From UBA877 sp035506155 (lineage in GTDB: Bacteria; Chloroflexota; Anaerolineae; Anaerolineales; Villigracilaceae), in contig DATJPX010000167.1 of NCBI GenBank assembly GCA_035506155.1, positions 1 through 43,247 of the forward strand: 43,247 nt of DNA, written 5' to 3'. The position numbers and the translations under genes were made by a program. Position 1 is the stretch's first letter. Every line of letters starts with the position of its first letter. Shown one piece after another: positions 8,547-16,519 of the stretch. Under the pieces are notes generated by a model. The model searched no databases and had not been told where the DNA came from. It saw only the letters and a program-made list of their open reading frames with translations.

Positions 8547-9220
8547 AGAATGCGTGCCCCATGAAAAAAGTTGCCTTTCTTTGCACTGTTTTCTTGCTGA
8601 CGGCTTTCCTGGCTGGCTGCGAATCTTCCCTGGTGACCGACCTGCTGGCCCGCTCCGGTGACCGGCTCTTCTGGGACGATTTTTCGAACACCTCCGGCGG
8701 CTGGCCGCAGATCACAGACTCGGCAGGCACACTTGGCTATGTTTCCGGCAGCTACCAGATCTCGATCGGATCGGTGACCAACCAGCTGCTCTGGGCCTTC
8801 TCCGGGCATGCCTACCGGGACGCCCGCGTGGAAGTGGATGCCACCCGCCTGGGCGGCCCCGCCCAGAATATGTTCGGCCTGGCCTGCCGGGCCGCTCCGC
8901 AGGACCAGTCTTACCGGTTTTATTTCTTTATCATCTCCAGTGACGGATATTATGGGATCGGCAAGCTCGAGAATAAAAAGGTTTCCCTGCTCGGCCAGCA
9001 AATGATGTTGTTCAGCCCGGATATCGTCCCCGCCGGTGGGATGAACCACCTGCGCTTCGACTGCGTCGGCCAGACCCTTTCGGGATACATCAATGGCCAG
9101 GCGGTTGCGCTGACCCACGACGGCGATTTTTCAGACGGGGATGCCGGGCTGTTGGCAGGCACCTTCGACACTCCCGGCGTGCAGGTCTCCTTCGATAATT
9201 TCGTGGTCGTCAAGCCGTAA
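8543..9220 (+). CDS. Lipoprotein with a concanavalin-like/DUF1080-type beta-sandwich
   Basis: 225 residues. A lipoprotein signal (MKKVAFLCTVFLLTAFLAGC) places the lipidated Cys in LAGC. The rest, DDFSNTSGGW...YQISI...RDARVEVDATRL...FGLACRAAPQDQSYRFYFFIISSDGYYGIGKL...MNHLRFDCVGQTLSGYINGQ...DAGLLAGTF...VSFDNFVVVKP, follows the order of strands seen in DUF1080/LamG-like carbohydrate-binding sandwiches. The ATG at 8543 overlaps the TPR stop as ATGA. A second Met at 8561 (MKKVAF) gives a more typical signal peptide, so either start is possible. Catalytic residues are not recognisable. Binding of a glycan or the TPR partner at the outer membrane face is inferred. Confidence 0.83.
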   Translation: MKNACPMKKVAFLCTVFLLTAFLAGCESSLVTDLLARSGDRLFWDDFSNTSGGWPQITDSAGTLGYVSGSYQISIGSVTNQLLWAFSGHAYRDARVEVDATRLGGPAQNMFGLACRAAPQDQSYRFYFFIISSDGYYGIGKLENKKVSLLGQQMMLFSPDIVPAGGMNHLRFDCVGQTLSGYINGQAVALTHDGDFSDGDAGLLAGTFDTPGVQVSFDNFVVVKP

Positions 9221-9252
9221 GAATTCGCCGGCCCCCGTCTCCTATCGGTATT

Positions 9253-10539
9253 ATGAAAATCTTTCTTGATACGATTGGCTGCCGCCTGAACCAGGCGGAG
9301 ATCGAATCCCTGGGACGACAATTCCGGGCAGCCGGTCATGCCATCGTCGCGACGGCCGGCGAAGCAGACCTGGCGGTGGTGAACACCTGCACGGTCACAG
9401 CTGAGGCGGCCTCGGACTCGCGGGCTGCCGTCCGCCGGGCGAACCGGCGGGGCGCAGGGAACGTGGTCGTCACCGGCTGCTGGGCCACACTCGAGCCGGA
9501 GAAGGCCGCCGAATTGCCCGGGGTGCTCAGGATCGTCCCCAACCAGCGGAAGGACCGGCTGGCGGCCGACCTGCTCGGCCTGCCACAGGAATTCTTCGAC
9601 CTGGAGCCGCTGGCACGCCAGCCTCTGCCCGGCCTGCACCAGCGCACCCGCGGTTTCATCAAGGTCCAGGACGGTTGTGACAATGCCTGCACGTTTTGCA
9701 TCACCACCGTGGCGCGCGGCGCCGGCCGCTCACGTCCGGTCGAGGATGTCCTTGCAGACGTGAACGCCGCCCTGGAGGGTGGAACGCAGGAAATCGTCCT
9801 GACCGGCGTCCACCTTGGATCGTGGGGACAGGACTTCAAGATACCCCGGCACCTTGGGGAACTGGTGAGCGCTTTGCTCATACGCACCTCCGCGCCGCGC
9901 CTGCGCCTGTCCTCGCTCGAGCCCTGGGATCTGGATGATGAATTCTTCTCGCTCTGGAAAGAGCCGCGCCTTTGCCGCCACCTGCACCTCCCGCTCCAAT
10001 CCGGGAGCGCCGGCGTGCTGAAACGCATGCGGCGCAAGACCAGCCCGCAGGCCTTTTCCCGGCTGGTCGAGTCGGCCCGCACGATCATCCCGGAGGTGGC
10101 CATCACCACCGATATCATCGTCGGTTTCCCCGGCGAGACGGACGAGGAGTTTGCCGAAACACTCGAGTTCGTCCGGGCGATGCAGTTCTCAGGAGGGCAT
10201 GTTTTCACCTATTCCGCCCGTCCCGGCACGCCGGCGTCCCGCATGCACAACCAGGTGCATGGGGATGTGGCCCGGATGCGCAGCCACGCGTTGTGCGCGG
10301 TCCTGGCCGAATCCGCTGGGGCGTACCGGCGGAAATTCCTCGGCCGGACCCTTTCCGTGCTGTGGGAGTCCACCGACCAGTTCAGCGATGCGGGCTGGCG
10401 GTTGGAAGGCTGGACCGATAACTACCTGCGCGTCACGGCGACTTCCCCCGAGCCGCGCTGGAACCATCTGGATGCTGTACAATTAACCGGGGTGGATCAC
10501 GAAACAATGACCGGGGTGATCTTAGCCGGGAATTCTTGA
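9253..10539 (+). CDS. mtaB: tRNA t6A37 methylthiotransferase MtaB
   Basis: 428 residues, normal for the family. MtaB is a radical-SAM enzyme that converts t6A37 to ms2t6A37 in ANN-decoding tRNAs, using two iron-sulfur clusters. The N-terminal UPF0004 domain supplies Cys10 (IGCRLN), Cys46 (NTCTV) and Cys76 (TGCWA). The radical-SAM CxxxCxxC is Cys142, Cys146 and Cys149 (GCDNACTFCITT). Later motifs include LTGVHLGSWG, HLPLQSGSAGVLKRMRR and TTDIIVGFPGETDEEF. A TRAM-like C-terminus follows. The short GCRLN-type N-terminus separates it from MiaB and RimO. No clear Shine-Dalgarno precedes the ATG. It probably shares a transcript with folD, 14 bp downstream. Confidence 0.93.
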   Translation: MKIFLDTIGCRLNQAEIESLGRQFRAAGHAIVATAGEADLAVVNTCTVTAEAASDSRAAVRRANRRGAGNVVVTGCWATLEPEKAAELPGVLRIVPNQRKDRLAADLLGLPQEFFDLEPLARQPLPGLHQRTRGFIKVQDGCDNACTFCITTVARGAGRSRPVEDVLADVNAALEGGTQEIVLTGVHLGSWGQDFKIPRHLGELVSALLIRTSAPRLRLSSLEPWDLDDEFFSLWKEPRLCRHLHLPLQSGSAGVLKRMRRKTSPQAFSRLVESARTIIPEVAITTDIIVGFPGETDEEFAETLEFVRAMQFSGGHVFTYSARPGTPASRMHNQVHGDVARMRSHALCAVLAESAGAYRRKFLGRTLSVLWESTDQFSDAGWRLEGWTDNYLRVTATSPEPRWNHLDAVQLTGVDHETMTGVILAGNS

Positions 10540-10553
10540 ACGGAGGAGTCCGC

Positions 10554-11432
10554 ATGCCCGCTCAATTGATCGACGGGAAAGCCATTGCCGAGAAAATCCG
10601 CGCCGAGGTCGCCGCGGCGGTCGCCCAACGGGCCGCGGCCGGAAAGCCCCAGCCGGTACTTGCCACAGTCCTGGTCGGCGACCGGACCGATTCGGCCGCC
10701 TACGTTGCATCCAAGGGCAAAGCCTGCCTGGAACTGGGCATGGGGTCGATCAGCGAACGCCTGCCCGCAGACGCCACCCAGGAGCAGGTCGAGAAGCTGG
10801 TGAAAGGGTTGAACGCCGACCCGAAGGTCAGCGGCATCCTGGTCCAACTGCCCATGCCGGCCCACCTCGACGAGGAACGCGTCCTGTCCCTGATCGGGAT
10901 CGAAAAGGACGTGGATGGATTTTCCCCGATCAACATCGGTCGTCTGGCCCAGAAGGGACGCCAGCCGCTCTTCGTCCCTTGCACGCCCTCTGGCTGCATC
11001 TATTTGCTCGAGCAGGCCGGGGTGAAAATCGAAGGGGCGAACGCGGTCGTCCTCGGGCGCTCGAACATCGTCGGGATGCCGGCGGCTTTATTGCTGGTCG
11101 GTAAGAATGCCACCGTGACCGTCTGCCATTCCCGCACCCGCGACCTGCCATCGGTCGTGCGCCAGGCCGACATCCTGATCGCCGCGATCGGCAAAATGGA
11201 GATGGTGCGCGGGGACTGGATCAAGCCGGGCGCGGCAGTCATCGACGTGGGCATCAACGAAAAACCCGACCCGACCAAGAAGAAAGGCTATCGCCTGGTG
11301 GGGGATGTGAATTTCGAAGAGGCGAAGGAAGTGGCCGGGTTCATCACCCCCGTCCCGGGCGGGGTTGGCCCGATGACGATCGCCATGCTGATGAAAGCCA
11401 CCCTGCACGCCGCCGAGATCCAAAACCCGTAA
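10554..11432 (+). CDS. folD: Bifunctional methylenetetrahydrofolate dehydrogenase/cyclohydrolase FolD
   Basis: 293 residues, normal length. FolD interconverts 5,10-methylene-, methenyl- and 10-formyl-tetrahydrofolate in the cytoplasm. Seen are the catalytic Tyr50 and Lys54 region (AAYVASKGKACLELG), GILVQLPMPAHLDE, KDVDGFSPINIGRL, the dinucleotide-binding VVLGRSNIVGMPAALLL, and the C-terminal TPVPGGVGPMTIAMLM. The start at 10554 is chosen over an in-frame ATG at 10536 because GGAGGAG lies 7 nt upstream. It ends an operon with mtaB and is followed by a strong terminator. One-carbon units made here feed purine synthesis, but nothing links this gene to the purine catabolic cluster 22 kb away. Confidence 0.96.
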   Translation: MPAQLIDGKAIAEKIRAEVAAAVAQRAAAGKPQPVLATVLVGDRTDSAAYVASKGKACLELGMGSISERLPADATQEQVEKLVKGLNADPKVSGILVQLPMPAHLDEERVLSLIGIEKDVDGFSPINIGRLAQKGRQPLFVPCTPSGCIYLLEQAGVKIEGANAVVLGRSNIVGMPAALLLVGKNATVTVCHSRTRDLPSVVRQADILIAAIGKMEMVRGDWIKPGAAVIDVGINEKPDPTKKKGYRLVGDVNFEEAKEVAGFITPVPGGVGPMTIAMLMKATLHAAEIQNP

Positions 11433-11451
11433 CTTGAATCGCAAGTTCGAG

Positions 11452-11491
11452 AGATACCCGTATCGGCGCGGCCCGTCCGGGTATCTTTTTG
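11452..11491 (+). terminator. Rho-independent terminator of mtaB-folD
   Basis: A perfect 9-bp stem (AGATACCCG at 11452-11460 with CGGGTATCT at 11478-11486) and a GC-rich 17-nt loop is followed directly by TTTTG, 20 nt past the folD stop. Confidence 0.85.
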
Positions 11492-11493
11492 TT

Positions 11494-11509
11494 GTAAAAC
11501 TAGCTTTAC
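11494..11509. promoter_or_regulatory. Upstream GTAAA/TTTAC operator-like palindrome
   Basis: Arms GTAAA and TTTAC surround ACTAGC, which itself contains the palindrome CTAG. It lies 16 bp before the -35 at 11526. Related arms recur at 11566-11576, and a lone GTAAA is at 11515-11519. It is a candidate site for the XRE regulator encoded at 12153. Confidence 0.45.
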
Positions 11510-11525
11510 TCTATGTAAACAATAC

Positions 11526-11554
11526 TTGACATCCGGGAAAATCGGTTGTACAAT
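11526..11554 (+). promoter_or_regulatory. Consensus sigma-70 promoter of membrane protein-XRE pair
   Basis: TTGACA (11526-11531), a 17-bp spacer and TACAAT (11549-11554) form a near-perfect housekeeping promoter. Transcription would start near 11561, giving a short leader with AAGGAG before the ATG at 11590. Confidence 0.8.
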
Positions 11555-11565
11555 CGCTGTGTCAA

Positions 11566-11576
11566 GTAAACTTTAC
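11566..11576. promoter_or_regulatory. Downstream operator-like palindrome GTAAACTTTAC
   Basis: A perfect dyad, GTAAA-C-TTTAC, lies in the early transcribed region between the -10 and the Shine-Dalgarno. Binding here would block transcription initiation or elongation. Confidence 0.5.
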
Positions 11577-11589
11577 AAGGAGAGATCGA

Positions 11590-12156
11590 ATGAAAGAAAA
11601 CCTTCAACCTGTTCCAAGTGCCGAGATGCGCAAGAATCTCGTCACCGGTGCAATCACCGGAGTGATGCTCGGCGCGGCCTTTGGGTACGGCTTCGGCAAT
11701 CTGTGGATCGGGACCATCGTCGGCGTTTTGTTCGGACTGGCGATCGGTTACCGCCTCGGCCTGGGGAGCATGAAGATGCGCTATCCGATGTTCCTGGTCC
11801 GGCGCATCCTCCTGGCGTCCGGGTTTTGTCTCCTGGTGGGATTTGGGTACGCCTTCCTCCTGGACCATGGCTGGACCGGCACGCGCGCCATCCTGGCCAG
11901 CCTCATTCCAATCGCGGCCTGGGCGTTCCTGGTCGTCATGTTGGGGATGGCGATCGCCAGCCTGGACGAACTTCAACGCCGCATCCAAACCGAAGCCCTG
12001 GCCATCGGCTTTGGCGGAACCGTCATCGTTTGCGGAGCCTATGGCCTTCTGGGGCTGGCGGGCGTCCTCCCGGCCTTGAATTTGGGCCTCGTGATTTTTG
12101 TCATGGCGGTCATGTGGTTCGTCGGGAAGATGTGGACGATGTGGAGGTATCGATGA
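11590..12156 (+). CDS. Small polytopic membrane protein, partner of XRE regulator
   Basis: 188 residues with about five or six hydrophobic helices: glycine-rich ones near 18-58 (LVTGAITGVMLGAAFGYGFG, IVGVLFGLAIGYRLG), then 70-90, 100-125, 140-160 and 165-182. A conserved-looking cytoplasmic element SLDELQRRIQTEALAIGF lies before the last helices. I recall similar SLDEL-RRI-EA proteins paired with small HTH regulators, but no biochemical function is known to me. The ATG follows AAGGAG by 8 nt. The stop overlaps the start of the XRE gene (ATGA), giving tight co-expression. The pair sits behind a strong promoter with possible autoregulatory palindromes. Confidence 0.82.
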   Translation: MKENLQPVPSAEMRKNLVTGAITGVMLGAAFGYGFGNLWIGTIVGVLFGLAIGYRLGLGSMKMRYPMFLVRRILLASGFCLLVGFGYAFLLDHGWTGTRAILASLIPIAAWAFLVVMLGMAIASLDELQRRIQTEALAIGFGGTVIVCGAYGLLGLAGVLPALNLGLVIFVMAVMWFVGKMWTMWRYR

Positions 12157-12362
12157 AAAACCGGCTGAAGGTGTTGCGCGCCGAACGGGATTGGTCGCAG
12201 GCCCAATTGGCGGACGCCCTGGACGTCTCACGCCAGACGGTCAACGCCCTCGAAACCGGTAAATTCGATCCCAGCCTGCCGCTGGCCTTCAAGATCGCAG
12301 CCTTGTTCGAATGCAAGATCGAAGATATCTTCTTACCGGAACTGGCGAACCCTCGCCAATAA
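12153..12362 (+). CDS. Small XRE-family HTH regulator
   Basis: 69 residues, almost entirely one Cro/CI-type helix-turn-helix: MKNRLKVLRAERDWSQAQLADALDVSRQTVNALETGKFDPSLPLAFKIAALFECKIEDIFLPE. The recognition helix falls at about SRQTVNALETGK. This compact type is typical of regulators encoded beside a small membrane protein, where the partner may control activity at the membrane. The start is set by GGAGG 6 nt upstream and the ATGA overlap with the membrane protein. It is likely to autoregulate through the GTAAA/TTTAC dyads around the promoter at 11526; this is inference from position only. Confidence 0.9.
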   Translation: MKNRLKVLRAERDWSQAQLADALDVSRQTVNALETGKFDPSLPLAFKIAALFECKIEDIFLPELANPRQ

Positions 12363-12395
12363 AAGGAGCCCGGTCATCAGCGATGGCCGGGCTCC
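12361..12395. terminator. Convergent bidirectional terminator
   Basis: Stem GGAGCCCGG (12365-12373) with CCGGGCTCC (12387-12395); the intervening loop also pairs CATC with GATG. On the minus strand it is followed by TTTTATT, a good intrinsic terminator for the glycosyltransferase operon. The plus-strand tail is weaker. Confidence 0.8.
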
Positions 12396-12424
12396 ACGTT
12401 ATGTTTCCGATTCCGAACTTCGGG

Positions 12425-13969
12425 TTACCCGAAATAATGGAAACCTTTCCAAAATTCCGGCCAGGACTGACGCAAACCGCGGCAGACGAAAATGTCGGGG
12501 TGATCGCGGGTTTCTTCGTTCTGGATGCCGTAAGGGTTGGCGTTTGCGGCCGCCCATGCGCAGGTCTCGAAGATGGAGTCTGCATCCCCGCGCTTCAAAC
12601 CGATCACGATCAGCGTCTCAGGCGGCGGATCGCCGTAGCCCCACAGCCAGTAGGAGTCGATGCCGCTGATGGCGGTGGGCAGGCCATAGGCGGGACCGTA
12701 GAGGTCGATCGCCCCGGCTTCGCCATAGTTGCCAGCCAGGATACCGAGACTGGCCTGATCCTGCGCGGGCAGGCCGTCGCGCACGGAAGCCACCGTCTGC
12801 ACCAACCCGGGCCAGCCGACCTCTTCGCGGTAATTTCCGCTCGTGCTGTCGGCCAGGCGCCACCAGGCCGAACCGAGCGGGGCAACCGGCGCAGCCAGCG
12901 CCCAGGCAACGAGGCCTCCGATGGCAAGGGAGCTGAAAACCCACCAGTCCTGGTTGATGCGGCCGTCCCGGGAAAAACTCTGCCGGCGCTGACTTGCCAG
13001 GGTCACGCCTGCGGCGATCAAGGTGGGATAGGCTGGAGCCGTGTAATAACCGCGTCCCTGGGAGACCAGGAACAAAACGAATGGCACGACGAACATCCAG
13101 CCCAGCGGACGATAGCGCCGCCCCTCGGGCATCAGCAAGTAAAAGCGCAGCCCGTTGACCCAGAAAACGATCGTGACGATATGTGCACTGACATAGAGCT
13201 GGTCGGTAAGAAAGGAACTCGTCCAGCCGACGCTTACATCCCGGGCGTGGACGGAAGCCAATTTCGACAGGGTGATGAAATCGTGCTGCGCCATCCAGAC
13301 CAGATTGGGCAGGAAGAGCAGCAGCGCCAGCCCGGCGCCGGCCCACAGCCATGGGCTGCGTAAATACCTGCGGGCCGGGGTGAACAACACCCCGGCGACG
13401 ATCCCGGCCACCAGCCAGGCAATCGTGTAGCGGTTGAGCATGCCCAGCCCGATGGCAGCCCCGATCCACAGCCACCAGCGCGGATCGTCCCGCTTCAGCA
13501 GGCAGATCATGCCATAGCCGGCCGCCACCCACCATAGCAGGTCGAAGGTCACGTACATGAACAGGTTGCCTGACGATATCGCCACCGGCGAAATGGACAC
13601 GGCCAGGGCAGCCACCACCTGGCCCCAGCGGGCGGCGCCCAGCTCGCGCGCCATCAAACCGGCCAGGATCAGCACCAATCCCTGTGCCAATGCCGGGAAC
13701 AGGCGCAGCCCCACCAGCGAGCCGCCAAACAGGCTCAGGGTGACATGGGCGATGAAAGGGGTGAAAGGCGGGCAGTCGACATAGCCCCAGGCCAGGTGAC
13801 GCCCATCGTCGAGGAAGTTCAACTCATCCCGGTGAAAGCCGTATTGATTGTTGGTGAGGCAGTGTAATGTCACCAGAGCGATCGCCATCCAGATCAGCAC
13901 GGCGGTGTCGCTGAGCAGCGCGGTCCGGATCTTTTGTAAGCGGACGCTTGGAGCGGACATGATTTTCAT
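12425..13969 (-). CDS. GT39-type (PMT/ArnT-like) membrane glycosyltransferase
   Basis: 514 residues with about ten or more membrane helices. These GT-C enzymes use polyprenyl-phosphate sugars to glycosylate proteins or lipids on the outer face of the membrane. The first extracytoplasmic loop has the acidic motif HRDE (46-49) in GFHRDELNFLDDGRHLAWGYVDCPPFTPF, typical of this family. A soluble C-terminal region starts around residue 400. The ATG at 13969 is close to AGGA; Met4 at 13960 is also possible. It starts 33 bp after the ABC-2 permease gene and is likely the last gene of that transcript, ending at the hairpin at 12365. The acceptor substrate cannot be told from the sequence. Confidence 0.85.
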   Translation of the reverse strand: MKIMSAPSVRLQKIRTALLSDTAVLIWMAIALVTLHCLTNNQYGFHRDELNFLDDGRHLAWGYVDCPPFTPFIAHVTLSLFGGSLVGLRLFPALAQGLVLILAGLMARELGAARWGQVVAALAVSISPVAISSGNLFMYVTFDLLWWVAAGYGMICLLKRDDPRWWLWIGAAIGLGMLNRYTIAWLVAGIVAGVLFTPARRYLRSPWLWAGAGLALLLFLPNLVWMAQHDFITLSKLASVHARDVSVGWTSSFLTDQLYVSAHIVTIVFWVNGLRFYLLMPEGRRYRPLGWMFVVPFVLFLVSQGRGYYTAPAYPTLIAAGVTLASQRRQSFSRDGRINQDWWVFSSLAIGGLVAWALAAPVAPLGSAWWRLADSTSGNYREEVGWPGLVQTVASVRDGLPAQDQASLGILAGNYGEAGAIDLYGPAYGLPTAISGIDSYWLWGYGDPPPETLIVIGLKRGDADSIFETCAWAAANANPYGIQNEETRDHPDIFVCRGLRQSWPEFWKGFHYFG

Positions 13970-14002
13970 TCCTGGATAACCCTTGTAGAAGCGACTTTGA
14001 TT

Positions 14003-15196
14003 TCATTCGTACCTGAAGCGCCAGATGCCGATCCCAAAGAAGAGGGCAGCGAATCCGAGCAGGATGCCAGCCTCAGGCAGGACAGCGGTCAGCCCCTGGC
14101 CACGCAGGACGATGTCCAGCAGACCGCGCATTGCCCAGGTGGTCGGCAGGACCTTGACCACGTTCTGGACGAACTGCGGGAACATCTCGAGCGGGTACCA
14201 GCAGCCGCCCAGCAGGGCCATGACCATGCCGGTCATGATGCTCAAGCCGCTGGCCTGTCCTTCGGTCTTGACGAGGGTGCCCAGGGTGGTGCCCAGGGCG
14301 GCCGCGGCCAGCGCCGAAGTGACCATCATGAGGCCCAGGGCGAGCGGCTGGCTGTCCCAGTTGAGCTTCATCACGAAAATGCCGAATGCGATCAGGAGCG
14401 ACATCTGCACCAGGGCGGTGACCACCTGGCCGAAGATCGTGCCCAGCAGATAAGTGCTTTTGCGGGTGGGAGTGGTCAGCAGGCGCCGTAGGGTGCCCTT
14501 CTGCCGTTCGTAGGCGAACATGCCCGAAATGCCGATCAGCGGGACGAACACCCAGGTGATCAACTGGCCGGCCGAGGAATTGGTCCGCGGGTTATAGGGG
14601 ACGGGGTCCTTGGTGTTCCCGCTGGTCTCCGTCACCCGGGCGGGCGCAGCGGAGATCAGGGTCTGGGCCTGTTTCAGAGAGGCGTCGAAGTACGCCTGCC
14701 GGTCAGCCGCCGAGGCAAAGGGTTTCATCTGTTCCGCCTTGGCAACACTGGCGTTGGCGATATCGGCCGCGCTGCTGACCCGGCTGATGACCGAGAGAAC
14801 GGCGCGCTGGGCGACCATGGCATCCATGTTGTTGGGTTGCTGGCGCAGCTCGAGAGGGATGCTGCCCTGTTCGAGGTGAGCCAGGTCGAATTCAGCCGGG
14901 ATGATCAGGATCGCCGAGACGGTGCGCTGCGAGAATTGGGTCTCGGCCTGGCTGAGGGTCAGCAGGTCGGGGCGGACTGCCTGGGAGTTTTTCAAGGCAG
15001 TCACCAGGTCGGCGGAAAGCGGCGAGTTGGCCTCATCGACGACCACCAGCCGGACCCGGCTGTCGGCGTTCCCGCCGGTCCCTCCGGCCAGGACGAGGGT
15101 AAAGACGATCGGCAGGACGATGAAGAAGATCCACTCGGCCCAGCCGGTGAAGCGCATCAGGGTATCTTTCCAGGCAATGGCAAGGATTTTTTTCAT
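14003..15196 (-). CDS. ABC-2 type exporter permease (second subunit)
   Basis: 397 residues. An N-terminal helix (WAEWIFFIVLPIVFTLVLAGG) is followed by a large extracytoplasmic domain (about 45-225), then five or so helices beginning at ITWVFVPLIGISGMFAYE. The RQKGTLRRLLTTPTRKSTYLLGTIFGQ cytoplasmic loop is the hallmark of ABC2_membrane permeases that bind a drug/antibiotic-type ATPase. It is separated by 9 bp from the other permease gene, and the two probably form a heterodimer with the ATPase at 16520. AGGAG precedes the start. The exported substrate is unknown; control by the adjacent two-component system suggests a response to envelope stress or antimicrobials. Confidence 0.9.
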   Translation of the reverse strand: MKKILAIAWKDTLMRFTGWAEWIFFIVLPIVFTLVLAGGTGGNADSRVRLVVVDEANSPLSADLVTALKNSQAVRPDLLTLSQAETQFSQRTVSAILIIPAEFDLAHLEQGSIPLELRQQPNNMDAMVAQRAVLSVISRVSSAADIANASVAKAEQMKPFASAADRQAYFDASLKQAQTLISAAPARVTETSGNTKDPVPYNPRTNSSAGQLITWVFVPLIGISGMFAYERQKGTLRRLLTTPTRKSTYLLGTIFGQVVTALVQMSLLIAFGIFVMKLNWDSQPLALGLMMVTSALAAAALGTTLGTLVKTEGQASGLSIMTGMVMALLGGCWYPLEMFPQFVQNVVKVLPTTWAMRGLLDIVLRGQGLTAVLPEAGILLGFAALFFGIGIWRFRYE

Positions 15197-15205
15197 GGCG
15201 AACTC

Positions 15206-16459
15206 CTATTTCTCTATCAGGCCGCGCCGGTTGAAGAGGATCACGGCGATGCCGAACAGGACCAACCCCATAGCCAGCAGGGCCAGGACAGGCGTCAAAA
15301 TGTCGTGCAGCCCGCCGCCCAGGGCCAGGGTGTTGAACCCGTCCATTCCCCAGGCATTCGGGGTGATCTTGGTCACGTAGCGGAACCAGACGGGCATGTT
15401 ATTCATATTGATGAAGCTGCCGCCCAGGATGCCGAAGGTCAGCATGATTGCCGAGCCGATGGCATTCACCTGGCCGGGGGTTTTGGCGACGGCGGTGATG
15501 AGCATGCCCCAGCCGACTGCCCCGAAGACGGCCGCCAGAACCAGGGCGGTCACGGCCAGCGGGTCGCCCCACTGGAGTTGGAACAAAACTGTGGTGCCCT
15601 CGATCAGGATGAACATCTGGGCTGCGCCGGTCAAGAAGATGCCGATCATCTTCCCGCCGAGCACCTGCACCGGTGAGGTCGGCGAGACCAGCAGGCGGGG
15701 CAGGGTGCCTGAATTGCGTTCGCTCAGGAGTGTCCGCCCGCCGTAGCTGACGGTGTACATGAGGAACATGAGCGCCATGCTGGGGGCCAGGAGGGCCAGC
15801 ACGTCGAACTTGACGGCCTCGCCGCTGGGAGTGACGTTCCTAAGGGTGATGGATGTACTTTGGCTGGCAGCGTTGGCCTGGCTGAAGCCCATGCTCAGGG
15901 CGACCGTTTGCGCATCCTGGATGTTGATGCGGCCGCTCGAGACCAGCTGCGTGACGGCCACTTCGCCGCCGACCCGCCCGACCTCCACCTGGCTGAGGAA
16001 CTCATCCAGGATGGTCTTGACGACACCCACGCTGGTGGGCGCCGTTGGATTACTGTACAGCTCGATCTGGACGGGTGCGGAGGTGGTCGTTTGCCCCTTA
16101 GGCGGGATGATGCTGTCCGTAAATCCGATCGGGATGACGATCACTGCCACGGCCTGGTTGTCATCCACCAGCTTGTAGGCGGACGATGTATCGTTGTAGA
16201 CAGTCGGGTCGATCAATTCGTCCAGGTCCTTGGACTGGAAGAGTTCCACCAGGGCGTTGCCAATCTGCTTGCCGTCCTGGTTGACCAGGGCAACCGGGAT
16301 ATGGCTGATGCCGCTCGAAGAGCCGCCCGAGAACCGCCCGGTCACGAATCCCAGGCCGAGGGTAAGCAGGAAGGGGGCCAGTAGCATCAGGATCAGGGCT
16401 GCCCGGTCCCGGAAGGCCAGCCTGACGTCTTTCAAGCCGATGAGGAATAGTTTTTTCAT
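15206..16459 (-). CDS. ABC-2 type exporter permease (first subunit)
   Basis: 417 residues. It has the same architecture as its neighbour: a first helix at about 20-40 (ALILMLLAPFLLTLGLGFVTGRF), a long extracytoplasmic domain (about 45-245), then membrane helices with the coupling motif LLSERNSGTLPRLLVSPTSPVQVLGGKMIG. The C-terminal helix ends in FNRRGLIEK. It lies between the ATPase (60-bp gap) and the second permease (9-bp gap). Sequence divergence between the permeases supports a heterodimer. A GGAGAG element precedes the start. Substrate unknown. Confidence 0.9.
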   Translation of the reverse strand: MKKLFLIGLKDVRLAFRDRAALILMLLAPFLLTLGLGFVTGRFSGGSSSGISHIPVALVNQDGKQIGNALVELFQSKDLDELIDPTVYNDTSSAYKLVDDNQAVAVIVIPIGFTDSIIPPKGQTTTSAPVQIELYSNPTAPTSVGVVKTILDEFLSQVEVGRVGGEVAVTQLVSSGRINIQDAQTVALSMGFSQANAASQSTSITLRNVTPSGEAVKFDVLALLAPSMALMFLMYTVSYGGRTLLSERNSGTLPRLLVSPTSPVQVLGGKMIGIFLTGAAQMFILIEGTTVLFQLQWGDPLAVTALVLAAVFGAVGWGMLITAVAKTPGQVNAIGSAIMLTFGILGGSFINMNNMPVWFRYVTKITPNAWGMDGFNTLALGGGLHDILTPVLALLAMGLVLFGIAVILFNRRGLIEK

Positions 16460-16519
16460 GGTTCATCTCTCCTCACAGAGCGCAACGGATTTTCTCCGCC
16501 CGCTCCGTGGTCTCTTTGT

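Noticed and set aside
12311..13363. Open frame (350 codons) opposite the GT39 gene
   Set aside because: The composition is that of a shadow frame; the minus-strand membrane protein with its acidic motif is the real gene.
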